A stretch of DNA of 64,000 nucleotides, taken from NCBI GenBank assembly GCA_035703165.1, contig DASSYR010000093.1:38519-102518 (forward strand), written 5' to 3'. Shown here in pieces: positions 18,830 to 27,805 of the stretch. A program made the translations under genes and the position numbers. Each line of letters begins with the position of its first letter. The first letter of the stretch is position 1. The DNA comes from AWTP1-9 sp035703165 (GTDB lineage Bacteria; Bacteroidota; Bacteroidia; Chitinophagales; Chitinophagaceae). The notes beneath the pieces were generated by a model. It did no database searches and was not told the DNA's origin. It saw only the letters and a program-made list of their open reading frames with translations.

Positions 18830-18867
18830 TTCAGAACTTTTTCTAATTTTGTGGGTAATAAATAGTG

Positions 18868-18905
18868 CAACGCTTTCACAAGGTGGAGGCGTTGTTATTT
18901 TTTTC
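18868..18905 (+). terminator. Strong rho-independent terminator
   Basis: CAACGCTTTCAC (18868-18879) pairs with GTGGAGGCGTTG (18883-18894) in a 12-bp stem with two G-T wobbles and an AAG loop, then TTATTTTTTT. It separates the dehydrogenase from greA. Confidence 0.8.
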
Positions 18906-18928
18906 TGTTTATTAAAGGAATTGATATT

Positions 18929-19402
18929 ATGAGTGAAATACTATACGTTAGTAAGGAAACATTGGATCAAATGAAATCCGATTTGCAGCGGATGAAAACC
19001 GTTGATCGTCCTGCGGCATCAAAAGCTATAGCCGAAGCAAGGGAAAAAGGCGACTTGAAGGAAAACGCAGAATACGATGCTGCAAAAGAAACACAAGGAA
19101 TTTTAGAAGCACACATCCGGAAGCTGGAAAGTGATATTGCCAATGCTCGTATTCTTGACGCAGCAAATATTGATCTTAGTAAGGTAAGTATTCTTACTAA
19201 AGTTAAATTAACCAATCTTGCTACAAAAAAATCAGTGGTTTACCAGATCGTATCTGAAAAGGAAGCAGATTTAAAATCCGGAAAAATATCGGTTACCTCA
19301 CCCATTGGTAAAGGAATTATTGGCAAACAGGTGGGAGAAATTGCAGAAATACAGGCACCCGCCGGCATTATCCGGTTTAAGATAGAAGAAATCAGCGCTT
19401 AA
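18929..19402 (+). CDS. greA: Transcription elongation factor GreA
   Basis: The 157-residue factor rescues backtracked RNA polymerase by stimulating cleavage of the 3' RNA end. The N-terminal coiled coil (~1-75) contains the diagnostic EAREKGDLKENAEYDAAKE segment with the acidic tip. The C-terminal FKBP-like domain includes SPIGKGIIGKQVGEI. Length is standard. The gene is monocistronic in appearance, with a terminator 24 nt upstream and 139 nt of non-coding DNA downstream. Confidence 0.97.
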   Translation: MSEILYVSKETLDQMKSDLQRMKTVDRPAASKAIAEAREKGDLKENAEYDAAKETQGILEAHIRKLESDIANARILDAANIDLSKVSILTKVKLTNLATKKSVVYQIVSEKEADLKSGKISVTSPIGKGIIGKQVGEIAEIQAPAGIIRFKIEEISA

Positions 19403-19541
19403 TTATGGTTTGAGGAAGATACCTGGCGTATTTAGTAAGAACATAAAAATATAGTGTAATTATAAAAATATTGTGGCATTTGTAATTTATATGGGTTGTT
19501 TGCATAGGGTATATTTTCTTTTAAGGTTAAATTATTAGGGG

Positions 19542-19931
19542 ATGACTATATTTTCAAAAATTATTGCCGGTGAAATTCCGTCGTACAAAATTGCAGAAAA
19601 CGAAAAGTTTTACGCATTTCTGGATATCTTTCCATTAGCAAAAGGCCATACCCTGGTAGTTCCTAAAATTGAGGTAGATAAATTTTTTGACATCCCGGAT
19701 AATTATTTACACGACTTACTGATTTTTTCCAGGCCTATTGCAAAAGCCATCGAAAAAGCGTTTAATTGTAATCGTTGTGGTATTAGCGTGGTTGGTTTGG
19801 AAGTACCTCATGCACACATGCATCTTGTACCAATTAATTCTGCAGACGACTTAAATTTTACACGGCCCAAACTCAAAATTTCAAACGAAGAATTTAAAAT
19901 GATACAACAAAAAATTCAGTCATATTTATAA
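19542..19931 (+). CDS. HIT family protein (histidine triad hydrolase)
   Basis: The 129-residue protein carries the histidine triad HAHMHLVPI (H90, H92, H94), the active site of nucleotide hydrolases of the HINT branch. The N-terminal SKIIAGEIPSYKI and FPLAKGHTLVVPK blocks are also typical. These enzymes hydrolyse AMP-lysine or related adenylates in the cytoplasm; the physiological substrate is usually unknown. The gene follows greA, a common neighbour in Bacteroidota. A small membrane protein gene begins 9 nt downstream. Confidence 0.93.
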   Translation: MTIFSKIIAGEIPSYKIAENEKFYAFLDIFPLAKGHTLVVPKIEVDKFFDIPDNYLHDLLIFSRPIAKAIEKAFNCNRCGISVVGLEVPHAHMHLVPINSADDLNFTRPKLKISNEEFKMIQQKIQSYL

Positions 19932-19940
19932 GCAAAATCA

Positions 19941-20276
19941 ATGAGTGATAGCCAACCGGTTTCCAAACCCCCGTTAATTACGTTTCTTTGTTCCCTGGTA
20001 TTTGTTTCCAGTCTTTATTTGATTGTGCAAACTTTTTCAGGTGTGTTTCATTCATTTGGTACTTTATTTTCTCCTTTTATTGTTTTATGTATCATAATTG
20101 CCATTACAGGCACTTCTGGTATGTGGGCAATGGAAAAGTGGGGTTTTATTGTTTATACAATTGCTGCTATCGGTTTTCAGATCATTCCCTTACTATTTGG
20201 TGTTTGGAGTTTTTTTTGGCTGGCCCCTGTAGTTTTAATGTTTTTATTCGCATTTTATATAAAGGAAATGAAATAG
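19941..20276 (+). CDS. Small four-helix membrane protein, unknown function
   Basis: The 111-residue protein has a short cytosolic-like N-terminus (MSDSQPVSKPPLI) and about four hydrophobic helices (~12-28, 43-62, 66-85, 88-105). No conserved motif identifies a family. It follows the HIT gene by 9 nt on the same strand and is likely co-transcribed. A second frame over the same bases lacks credible protein character. Confidence 0.7.
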   Translation: MSDSQPVSKPPLITFLCSLVFVSSLYLIVQTFSGVFHSFGTLFSPFIVLCIIIAITGTSGMWAMEKWGFIVYTIAAIGFQIIPLLFGVWSFFWLAPVVLMFLFAFYIKEMK

Positions 20277-20464
20277 CAATTAATGGTTGAGCACAAGATA
20301 AATTTTTCAGGGCTTAGATTGAAAATTACAGGATACAAAAGGATACAAAGCTTTGGAAAATTGGAAGCTTTTTGGCTGATAAGTTTAGATAACCTGCTCA
20401 ATATATGATTACTGAGTGCTGAAAGCTGAATCTCCCGCAAAACACTAAAGTCCTTTGTTTGTAT

Positions 20465-21028
20465 TTACTTCTTTATTCTTTCAGGATTGTTTTTAATAAA
20501 ATCTTCCCAACTATTAAATTTATTAGCTTGGACAGACAGGGGTGATGATTGCTGAAAATAATGGCATACCGCTACGGCCAAGGCATCACTGGCATCAAAG
20601 TGCTTGGGTTTATGCTCAAAACAAAGTATTTGCTGTAACATTTTAAAAACCTGTTCTTTATTGGCATTACCATTACCGGTTATGGATTGTTTTACTTTTT
20701 TGGGAGAGTATTCTGTTACTTCTAACCCAGTGGACATAGCTGCTGCAATGGCAACTCCTTGCGCCCTCCCCAGCTTTAACATACTTTGCACATTTTTTCC
20801 AAAAAAAGGAGCTTCGATTGCAAAATAATCCGGTTTAAACTTTTTTATTATAGCTAATACTTTTTCATGGATTATTTGCAGGCGCTGGTGATTGTCTTTT
20901 TTCGAAGACAGTTTCAGGGCATCCATTTCCAGCAACTTCAATTTATTTCCCCTTACCTCAATAATACCGTACCCCATAAGCAAAGTACCCGGGTCTATAC
21001 CTAAAATTATTTTAGCTTTTTTTTGCAA
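20465..21028 (-). CDS. ruvC: Holliday junction resolvase RuvC
   Basis: The 187-residue endonuclease resolves Holliday junctions with RuvAB. Acidic active-site residues are visible: D12 in GIDPGT, E72 in FAIEAPFFG, and D145 and D148 in HFDASDALAVAV. The C-terminus is slightly longer than in E. coli (173 residues). Its partner ruvB lies ~14 kb away at 34856, and no ruvA is in the window. It is divergent from the flippase gene, with 27 nt between the start codons. Confidence 0.97.
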   Translation of the reverse strand: MQKKAKIILGIDPGTLLMGYGIIEVRGNKLKLLEMDALKLSSKKDNHQRLQIIHEKVLAIIKKFKPDYFAIEAPFFGKNVQSMLKLGRAQGVAIAAAMSTGLEVTEYSPKKVKQSITGNGNANKEQVFKMLQQILCFEHKPKHFDASDALAVAVCHYFQQSSPLSVQANKFNSWEDFIKNNPERIKK

Positions 21029-21055
21029 AGCGGGAATTAAATTTGAGCAACTTTA

Positions 21056-22054
21056 TTGAATCTGAACAAAAGTATCAAAATATTTCTCAACTATGTTTTA
21101 GGCCCTGCACTCTTTCTGTGGGTATCTGTTTCCATTTACCACCAGTTAAAAGACCAAAAAGATTTACCGCAGGCTTTAGAGCAAATTAAGCATTCGCTTT
21201 CGGGCGGGCATTTGTGGAAATTGGTGTTGGTTATTTTACTTATGTTTCTCAATTGGGGCATAGAGGCCAGAAAATGGCAGCTGTTAGTAAGGCCTCTGCA
21301 GCCTATTTCTTTTTTAAGAGCTTTTTATTCGGTGTTGAGTGGAGTGTCATTTGCCATTAATACTCCTAACCGGATAGGAGAATATGGTGGCAGGGTATTG
21401 TACATGAAAGAGGGTAATAGGGCTAAAGCCATTTCTTTAGCAATATTAGGGAGTGCCAGTCAGCTGATTATAACCCTCGTTTTGGGAATTGGGGGATTGC
21501 TATATTTAAAAAATCTTAACATTTTTAGTACAACTACTTCCGGTAATACTTTGTCTATCTTATGGTTTAGTATCCTGTTATATGGAGCATTATTGGCGAC
21601 AATAGTAACTCTTATTTTTTATTTTCGGTTATCCGGGATAGTAAAATGGATGGAGGGAATATCGGGTATGGCGAAATGGGTAAGTTATATCAGGGCGCTG
21701 AATAAATTTGATACAAGTTATTTGCTGCATATATTATTTCTATCCTTTGTGCGATACCTGGTGTTTGCAAATCAGTACTTGTTATTAATGGATGTATTTG
21801 GAGTAGAAATATATTGGTGGCAGGGTTTTTGGGTAATTAGCGTATTGTTTTTGATTTTGTCAGTTGTGCCGACGTTTGCACTATCCGAATTGGGAATACG
21901 AGGTAAAGTGTTTATTTTTTTATTAGATAGCTTTAGTAAAAACTATGTTGGTATTATTTCCTGTACAGTTGGCATTTGGATACTTAACCTGGTTATCCCG
22001 GCGTTAATAGGTAGTTTACTAATTTTGGGTATAAAAATGTTTTCAAGGAGATGA
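21056..22054 (+). CDS. YbhN/UPF0104-like flippase-domain membrane protein
   Basis: The 332-residue protein has about eight membrane helices and the signature layout of the lysylphosphatidylglycerol-synthase transmembrane (UPF0104) family: NWGIEARKWQLLVRP, then SGVSFAINTPNRIGEYGGR and LSELGIRGK. Such proteins may flip or help synthesise lipids. The catalytic tRNA-dependent domain of MprF is absent. The start is TTG at 21056: a stop codon precedes it by 9 nt, and the next in-frame ATG is ~60 codons inside. The stop overlaps the next start (ATGA), so the two genes are coupled. Confidence 0.85.
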   Translation: MNLNKSIKIFLNYVLGPALFLWVSVSIYHQLKDQKDLPQALEQIKHSLSGGHLWKLVLVILLMFLNWGIEARKWQLLVRPLQPISFLRAFYSVLSGVSFAINTPNRIGEYGGRVLYMKEGNRAKAISLAILGSASQLIITLVLGIGGLLYLKNLNIFSTTTSGNTLSILWFSILLYGALLATIVTLIFYFRLSGIVKWMEGISGMAKWVSYIRALNKFDTSYLLHILFLSFVRYLVFANQYLLLMDVFGVEIYWWQGFWVISVLFLILSVVPTFALSELGIRGKVFIFLLDSFSKNYVGIISCTVGIWILNLVIPALIGSLLILGIKMFSRR

Positions 22055-22848
22055 AGAAAATACGAATCGGATCCGTACTCATACTTACCTTTTTGGGATC
22101 ATCACTACGAGCCGGTGATGAATTTTGCGGTATTCGGAACAGCGCCTTTCAGGAGGGAGAAAAGATAAACTTCTTTGTATATTATACCTTGGCAGGCATA
22201 TTTGTAAACGGTGGTGAGGCAAGTTTTACCACCACATTGGAAAAATATAATGGTAAACCGGTATATCATTTATATGGTTATGGCCAAACCAATTCTTTTT
22301 TCGATAAATTTTTTAAAGTTCGGGATACTTATGAATCTTATATTGATACGGCTACTTTGCAACCTGTAAAATTTATTCGCAATATTTTTGAAGGCGGATA
22401 TAAAAAATATGAAAATGTCTCTTTTAACCAAAAGGCCAATACCGCCACTTCCACGAAAGGTACTTTTATGGTTCCCAACTGCATTCAGGATGTAATAAGC
22501 GCCGTTTATTATGCCCGCAACATTGACTTTAATAGTTACAAACCCGGAGACAAGATTCCTTTTGACATGTACATTGATGATGAAATATATAACATGTACA
22601 TCCGTTACCTGGGAAAGGAAAGGGTTAAAACAAAATACGGAAAATTCAATGCTATTAAATTTAAGCCACTGCTCATAAAAGGAACTATTTTTGAAGGTGG
22701 AGAAAAAATGACGGTGTGGGTAAGCGATGATCCTAATCATATTCCATTGCGAATTGAAAGCCCTATTTCGGTGGGAAGTATTAAAGTGGATATGATGGGT
22801 TATAAAGGATTACGATATCAATTAACTTCTTTAATAAAAGTACGATGA
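22051..22848 (+). CDS. DUF3108 domain-containing periplasmic protein
   Basis: The 265-residue protein has a signal peptide (hydrophobic ~5-20) and a beta-rich mature part. It carries the DUF3108 pattern: FQEGEKINFFVYYTLAGIFV, KVRDTYESYIDTATLQPVKF, and the late VWVSDDPNHIPLRIE block. The fold resembles lipid-carrier proteins of the outer envelope, but the function is unknown. It overlaps the upstream flippase-like gene by 4 bp (ATGA), so the pair probably acts together at the envelope. It converges with the MBL-fold gene 48 nt later. Confidence 0.87.
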   Translation: MKKIRIGSVLILTFLGSSLRAGDEFCGIRNSAFQEGEKINFFVYYTLAGIFVNGGEASFTTTLEKYNGKPVYHLYGYGQTNSFFDKFFKVRDTYESYIDTATLQPVKFIRNIFEGGYKKYENVSFNQKANTATSTKGTFMVPNCIQDVISAVYYARNIDFNSYKPGDKIPFDMYIDDEIYNMYIRYLGKERVKTKYGKFNAIKFKPLLIKGTIFEGGEKMTVWVSDDPNHIPLRIESPISVGSIKVDMMGYKGLRYQLTSLIKVR

Positions 22849-22896
22849 TATAATTAGCCAGGCGCCATTGTCAGCTTAAGCAAATTTTCGGGTATA

Positions 22897-23742
22897 TTAT
22901 TTAAGTTCCTCCAGCTTAAAACCGGTTTTCATCCTGATTCCTCTTTCGGTTTGTTGCAAAGTACAGCATTCTATTTGGGGATCGTGTTCAAAAAAAAGAA
23001 CGTAATCATTTTCCAGAGCTTCCTTTAAAAAAGATTTTTTCTCATGCAAGGTTGTTAAAGGAAACATATCATAAGCCATTACATAAGGAATGGGTATGTG
23101 ACCAACAGAGGGAAGCAAATCGGCCATAAAAACAACGGTTCTGTCACCATATTTGATGTGTGGAATCATCATAGCTTCTGTATGACCGTTTACATACAAA
23201 TAGGTTAGTTCAGAAAGAATAGGAGATTGTTTAGTATTCGTATCCTGGAACTTTAACTGTCCGCTTTCCTGAATAGGTAAAATATTTTCTTTCAGGAAAG
23301 AAGCTTTTTCTCTTTCGTTAGGATGTACAGCCCAGTTCCAATGCTTTTCATTACTCCAGTAAACAGCGTTTTTAAATGCCGGGACTAATTTTCCATTTTC
23401 TATTTTTATAGATCCACCGCAATGATCAAAATGAAGATGCGTTAATACCACATCAGTGATATCGTTTGTGGTAAACCCATGCTTTGCTAAAGATTTGTCC
23501 AGTGTGTCATCCCCGTGTAAATAATAGTGACTCCAAAATTTTGCATCCTGCTTGGTACCATTACCATTGTCAATAAGAATAAGTTTGTTGCCCTCTTCAA
23601 TTAACATGCAGCGCAAAGCCCAGCTGCACATGTTGTTTTCATCAGCAGTATTAAGTTTATTCCATATACTTTTGGGCACCACACCAAACATGGCACCACC
23701 GTCTAACTTAAAATAGCCAGTATTAATAGTATAGAGTTTCAT
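22897..23742 (-). CDS. MBL-fold metallo-hydrolase
   Basis: The 281-residue protein has the metallo-beta-lactamase motif THLHFDHCGG (H102, H104, D106, H107) and later metal ligands in VNGHTEAMM and FEHDPQ. Overall order and spacing resemble the AHL-lactonase/AttM branch rather than glyoxalase II. Lactone or thioester hydrolysis is possible, but the substrate cannot be read from sequence. No signal peptide is visible, so it is cytoplasmic. It begins 3 nt after the stop of the MFS gene upstream on the same strand, so the two form an operon. Confidence 0.9.
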   Translation of the reverse strand: MKLYTINTGYFKLDGGAMFGVVPKSIWNKLNTADENNMCSWALRCMLIEEGNKLILIDNGNGTKQDAKFWSHYYLHGDDTLDKSLAKHGFTTNDITDVVLTHLHFDHCGGSIKIENGKLVPAFKNAVYWSNEKHWNWAVHPNEREKASFLKENILPIQESGQLKFQDTNTKQSPILSELTYLYVNGHTEAMMIPHIKYGDRTVVFMADLLPSVGHIPIPYVMAYDMFPLTTLHEKKSFLKEALENDYVLFFEHDPQIECCTLQQTERGIRMKTGFKLEELK

Positions 23743-23745
23743 GTA

Positions 23746-25044
23746 TTAATCAGTTTGCAAAGATTTATGATTTTTCTCAACAAATGCAGTCAGTAACAGG
23801 AATATTAATCCCGTTAAGAAAAAAACAATTAAAGCAAGAATTGAATTGCGCATGCTCCCTGTCAATCCTTCTATAAGCCCAAAAGAAAAAAGACCAATTA
23901 CAATTGCCAGCTTTTCAGTAAGATCATAAAAGCTGAAAAAAGAAGCGGTATCCCTGGTTTCAGGCATCAGTTTAGAATAAGTTGAACGACTCATTGACTG
24001 AATGCCCCCCATTACTAATCCAACCAAAGAGGCCAATATGTAAAAATGTGTTTCTGTTTGCATAAAATATCCGGCAATACAAACAGCTATCCATAAAAGA
24101 ACAGTAAGAATTAAAACTTTAATGTTTCCAATCCTTTTTGATAACCGTGCCATACCAATAGCTCCGATAATAGCTACTAATTGAATAATAACGGCCACAA
24201 TAATCAAACGGTCATCAGGTAATTTTAATTCTTTAATGCCAAAATCAATGGCTACCAGCATTACTGTTTGAACCCCCATGCTATAAAAAAAGAAAGCCGA
24301 TAGAAAGCGTTTTAAAACCGGCATGTGTATTAATTGGTTTAAAACCATTTTTAATTCGTGAAAACCATTTACAATTACATGTTTTTTGGATTTACGCTCA
24401 CTTTTTGCACTCATTGGCAAATAAGCAAAGGGAATTTGAGCAAAACCAACCCACCACAAGCCTACCAGCAAAAAAGTTAGTTTAAGCGCCATGGCCTTGT
24501 CTTTCATTAGCATTACAAGAGCAAAGCCAATCATTTGCATTAACACACTTCCAATATAACCAAATGTATAACCTTTAGCGCTTACTCTGTCCCGGTCTTC
24601 TTCAGCAGTAATATCTGGTAAATAAGAGTTGTAAAAAACCTGGCTTCCATAAAAACCAATACCCGCAAACATAAGGCAGAAAAGCCCGAAGGTTACAGAA
24701 TCGGCGTCAAAAAAATACATGAGTGAGCAACTTAAAGCCCCCATGTAGCAAAAGAAGCGCATAAAATTTTTCTTATTGCCTTTGTAGTCGGCTACCGAAG
24801 AGAGTATGGGAGACATGGCTGCAATAAGCAAAAAGCCAAAGGATAAAACATAATCTTTAATCTCGGTATTTACATAAAATCGTCCGAGAAAAGATACCCC
24901 TTTCTCAAAACCCGGGTTTTGCGGTTTGGTAACCGCAGCATAATAAGCAGGAAAAAAGGTAGTAGTAATAACTAAGCTATAAACAGAATTAGCCCAGTCA
25001 TACATAGCCCATCCATTAATAACTTTTTTTGATGCAGTTTGCAT
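23746..25044 (-). CDS. MFS transporter, UMF1 (Atg22-like) family
   Basis: The 432-residue membrane protein begins INGWAMYDWANSVYSLVITT, the hallmark of the UMF1/Atg22-like major facilitator family, and contains about twelve membrane helices. A cytosolic central loop (KSERKSKKHVIVNG) divides the two halves. The C-terminal half has GLVMGGIQSMSRSTYSKLMP, conserved in the family. The substrate is unknown; some relatives export amino acids or peptides. It is the first gene of an apparent two-gene unit with the MBL hydrolase. Confidence 0.9.
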   Translation of the reverse strand: MQTASKKVINGWAMYDWANSVYSLVITTTFFPAYYAAVTKPQNPGFEKGVSFLGRFYVNTEIKDYVLSFGFLLIAAMSPILSSVADYKGNKKNFMRFFCYMGALSCSLMYFFDADSVTFGLFCLMFAGIGFYGSQVFYNSYLPDITAEEDRDRVSAKGYTFGYIGSVLMQMIGFALVMLMKDKAMALKLTFLLVGLWWVGFAQIPFAYLPMSAKSERKSKKHVIVNGFHELKMVLNQLIHMPVLKRFLSAFFFYSMGVQTVMLVAIDFGIKELKLPDDRLIIVAVIIQLVAIIGAIGMARLSKRIGNIKVLILTVLLWIAVCIAGYFMQTETHFYILASLVGLVMGGIQSMSRSTYSKLMPETRDTASFFSFYDLTEKLAIVIGLFSFGLIEGLTGSMRNSILALIVFFLTGLIFLLLTAFVEKNHKSLQTD

Positions 25045-25089
25045 AGCAATTCGTTAATGTGGAAAAATAAACAATTAAAGCCAAAGATG

Positions 25090-25872
25090 TTATTTTAGGT
25101 AGCCGGCAAGGATAAGGATTAGTAAAATCATCCCACCAATAATACGATACCAGCCAAACAAACGAAAGCCATGCTTTTGTAAATAACCGATAAAAAATTT
25201 AATGGCCAATACTGCTATAACAAAAGCTACAAGATTTCCAACAGCCAGTAATTTAATATGCTCACTTGTAAAAGTTTTATAACCGTGTAATAATTTATAT
25301 CCTGTAGCGGCAACCATGGTGGGCACCGCCAGGAAAAAAGAAAATTCTGCCGATAATTTTCGGGTAAGCTTTTGTTGCATGCCACCAATAATGGAAGCGG
25401 CGCTACGGCTTACTCCGGGAATCATGGCTACACATTGCCATAAACCTATCAGCAATGCCCTGCTATAAGTAATTTTTGACTCTTCCTCAATAGTTGGATT
25501 TTTAAAAGCATTGTCAATAAATAATAATACAAAGCCACCCAATAACATGGTAATGCTCACAGTAAGGGGGCTTTCCAGTAAATCGTCAATTTTATCAGCA
25601 AATAATTTTCCTAACACCAATGCCGGAAATACAGCTACAACCAGCTTAACGTAAAATTTCCAGTTTTTAAAAGCAATAAATTTTTTCCAATATAAAACTA
25701 CTACGGCCATTATGGCGCCCAGTTGTATGGCTACAATAAACAATTTGGTGAAATCAGACGACTCTACCCCCAATAATCTTTCTGCAATAATCATATGACC
25801 GGTGGAGGAGATAGGCAGGAATTCGGTTAGTCCTTCAACAATTGCAATAATTATGCTTTGAATTAAATCCAT
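25090..25872 (-). CDS. uppP: Undecaprenyl-diphosphate phosphatase
   Basis: The 260-residue integral membrane enzyme recycles undecaprenyl pyrophosphate to the monophosphate carrier for peptidoglycan and glycan assembly. The two family motifs are present: EGLTEFLPISSTGH (13-26) and PGVSRSAASI. Around eight membrane helices are evident. Loss or excess changes bacitracin tolerance in other bacteria. It lies 45 nt upstream of the MFS gene on the same strand. The DUF3098 gene precedes it across a 204-nt gap. Confidence 0.96.
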   Translation of the reverse strand: MDLIQSIIIAIVEGLTEFLPISSTGHMIIAERLLGVESSDFTKLFIVAIQLGAIMAVVVLYWKKFIAFKNWKFYVKLVVAVFPALVLGKLFADKIDDLLESPLTVSITMLLGGFVLLFIDNAFKNPTIEEESKITYSRALLIGLWQCVAMIPGVSRSAASIIGGMQQKLTRKLSAEFSFFLAVPTMVAATGYKLLHGYKTFTSEHIKLLAVGNLVAFVIAVLAIKFFIGYLQKHGFRLFGWYRIIGGMILLILILAGYLK

Positions 25873-26076
25873 TATTATGATTTACCGGTAGCTAAGATAG
25901 TAAAATCGGGTTACCAACCATTAATTCTTAAAAACATCCAAATAGGGAAAAATTTAAATAAAAAAAGAAACGATTGTTGGTTTGGCTATACAAGAAAAGT
26001 ATAGGGGATAAGTCAGCTAAACAAAAAGGCCTTTATATTGATTTAACAGGGATGCTACAATTATTTAAAAAAGCAA

Positions 26077-26316
26077 TTATTTTTTAGGCTTTTTCATAAT
26101 GGCATAAATCTCAATTAGTAAACCGGCTACAATTAATACAGGCGCAATTGTAATTCTGCGGGCACTGTAAACTTCTTCTTTATTAAACACGTTGGGGTCT
26201 GAACTTTTTCCACCCATCATCAGAAATAAGCCTACCAACATTACAACAGCGCCAATTATCATCCACAAGTAGTTATCTTTTGTAAATAAGATATTGTCCT
26301 TCTTTTCAACAGCCAT
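26077..26316 (-). CDS. DUF3098 small membrane protein
   Basis: The 79-residue protein has two membrane helices (~15-31 and ~54-71) separated by GGKSSDPNVFNKEEVYSARR, the conserved block of DUF3098. It is a Bacteroidota-specific family of unknown function, typically found next to ftsX and uppP as here. This conserved link suggests a division or cell-wall role, but that is inference from context. It lies 138 nt downstream of ftsX. Confidence 0.88.
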   Translation of the reverse strand: MAVEKKDNILFTKDNYLWMIIGAVVMLVGLFLMMGGKSSDPNVFNKEEVYSARRITIAPVLIVAGLLIEIYAIMKKPKK

Positions 26317-26454
26317 AGTTTATATTTTTTACAAAGTGCAAGATAAGGAAAAGTAAAAAAGTGAATGTTTATTAAAAACTAAAATAATTAAACATCAATG
26401 GTGAATAAAACCAACCCTCAAGTCATTATCACCTCCTCGTTCTACTTGTTTGCT

Positions 26455-27333
26455 TTAATACAAGTCGTCCAGCTTCATCTTCAGGTATTTAATTACACTG
26501 CGGTGGGTACTGAAAACCGTAATACCAATACCCAAAATAATAATCAGCAAAAACAGGAATAATAACCTTACATTATCTCTAAGATCTTTTACTTCAGGAA
26601 AAAACTTTTCGGTTAGTATTATAGCGCTCAATAAAAGAGCAATGGCAATTGTGGCAGAGATAGCGCCATTAATTACAGCTCTTAAATCAATTGGCCTGGT
26701 AATAAAATTACGGGTTGCGCCAACCATTTGCATGGTTTTAATTAAAAAACGATTACTGTACATAGCCAGCTTAATCGTATTGTCAATAAGTACAATGGAA
26801 GCTATAAGAAAAACGGCCGAGATGATAACCAATATACCCAATATCCATTTTAATACCGGCCCCATTTTTTCTACTAATTGTGCCGGATAGTTTACGCTTT
26901 GTACCACTACCTCCCTTTGTAAAAGAGATGTTTTAATTTTTTCAAGTGAATCGTTAACAACGTATGTACTTTTTAAATTAAAGTTGATGGATGCGGGTAA
27001 AGGATTTTCATTACCCAAAATAGGTGAAAAATTTTCCTCGCCACTAGCATTCCATTTTCTCATGGCCGCTTCCTTATCTAAATATTCAACCCGGATTGTA
27101 TAAGGTTGGATGGCGATATACCTTTTAAGTGAATCAATTTCCGATTGTGTTGCATTGCTACGCAAGTACACCTGTACCTCTATATTTTCTTTTAATTTTT
27201 CGGTATATCTGCTGGCGTTTAAAATCAGCCAGCCAAAAATACCCACAAACAGTAATACAATAGTTACCCCCAGTATAGCCATAAAATAAGAGGGTTTACC
27301 TCTTTGGTTAGATGATTTTCGGGATTGTGTCAT
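26455..27333 (-). CDS. ftsX: Cell division protein FtsX
   Basis: The 292-residue permease has a first membrane helix (~19-40), an extracellular domain (~41-165) and three more helices, the FtsX layout. Motifs include ENIEVQVYLRSNATQSEI after helix 1 and NTIKLAMYSNRFLIKTMQMV before helix 3, diagnostic of the family. With the ATPase FtsE it activates peptidoglycan hydrolases at the septum. ftsE is not adjacent. The start (MTQSRKSSNQRGKPSYFMA) fits homologues. The region upstream contains palindromic repeats. Confidence 0.94.
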   Translation of the reverse strand: MTQSRKSSNQRGKPSYFMAILGVTIVLLFVGIFGWLILNASRYTEKLKENIEVQVYLRSNATQSEIDSLKRYIAIQPYTIRVEYLDKEAAMRKWNASGEENFSPILGNENPLPASINFNLKSTYVVNDSLEKIKTSLLQREVVVQSVNYPAQLVEKMGPVLKWILGILVIISAVFLIASIVLIDNTIKLAMYSNRFLIKTMQMVGATRNFITRPIDLRAVINGAISATIAIALLLSAIILTEKFFPEVKDLRDNVRLLFLFLLIIILGIGITVFSTHRSVIKYLKMKLDDLY

Positions 27334-27430
27334 GATGTTTTCTTTCCTTCAAATGGGTTTTGGTAAAATGATTTGGATACGGGCAAAATTAAAGGTTTTA
27401 CACCTCGTTTCCTTATTTTTGTGCCCCATC

Positions 27431-27450
27431 CCTGTCTGCCGACAGGCAGG
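27431..27450. repeat. Short palindromic repeat encoding an LPVGRQG-type peptide
   Basis: CCTGTCTGCCGACAGGCAGG folds two ways: CCTGTC with GACAGG, or CTGCC with GGCAG. Read on the minus strand it encodes LPVGRQG. From memory, elements of this kind recur in Bacteroidota genomes and intrude in reading frames as LPVGRQA/G peptides. Confidence 0.6.
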
Positions 27451-27593
27451 TAACGATTGAATAACAGCTTTATTTTAGCAGCAGGCAGATGATTAAGGCA
27501 TAAAAGATTTTTTAAGTCTTCTTTTACAATTCTGTTCGGCTGCGGTTGTGTCACTCACTTCAGGGTTCGGTTCTTTATTCAGCAGATTTTTTG

Positions 27594-27670
27594 AACCACA
27601 AAGGCGCTCAGGACACAGTGATGCACAGAGTTACTCTGTGATACTTTGTGTACACCTTGTCTCCGTGGTT
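27594..27670. repeat. 77-bp imperfect palindrome (AACCACAAAG-type repeat)
   Basis: The element begins AACCACAAAGG and ends CTCCGTGGTT, so its ends are inverted repeats. Its centre, CACAGAG TTA CTCTGTG (27624-27640), is a perfect hairpin, and TGTG/CACA runs fill the arms. It resembles the AACCACAAAG...CTTTGTGGTT repeats scattered in many bacterial genomes. The gap from 27334 to 27805 between ftsX and leuS holds this element and the repeat at 27431, and no credible gene. Confidence 0.6.
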
Positions 27671-27805
27671 TTAAAATAGATGAATAAAGTTGATGCGGTA
27701 CAAGGGTGCGACGCAGCAGAGGCTTAATAGTTATTCAATCGCTAAGTACAAAACAAGTAATAACAAATAACCAACAACAAGCAACCAGTAACGGGCAACC
27801 AGATT

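Noticed and set aside
19988..20290. 100-codon second frame over the small membrane protein gene
   Set aside because: It is rich in Cys, Tyr and Phe, as expected from an out-of-frame reading of a membrane gene, and competes with the better frame at 19941.
20255..20440. 61-codon minus-strand frame in the gap downstream of ruvC
   Set aside because: No motif, no signal and poor codon character; the gap 20277-20464 looks non-coding.
27330..27554. 74-codon minus-strand frame overlapping the ftsX start
   Set aside because: It is translated through the LPVGRQG palindrome, has no protein character elsewhere and overlaps ftsX by 4 bp only because of the repeat; no start signal supports it.
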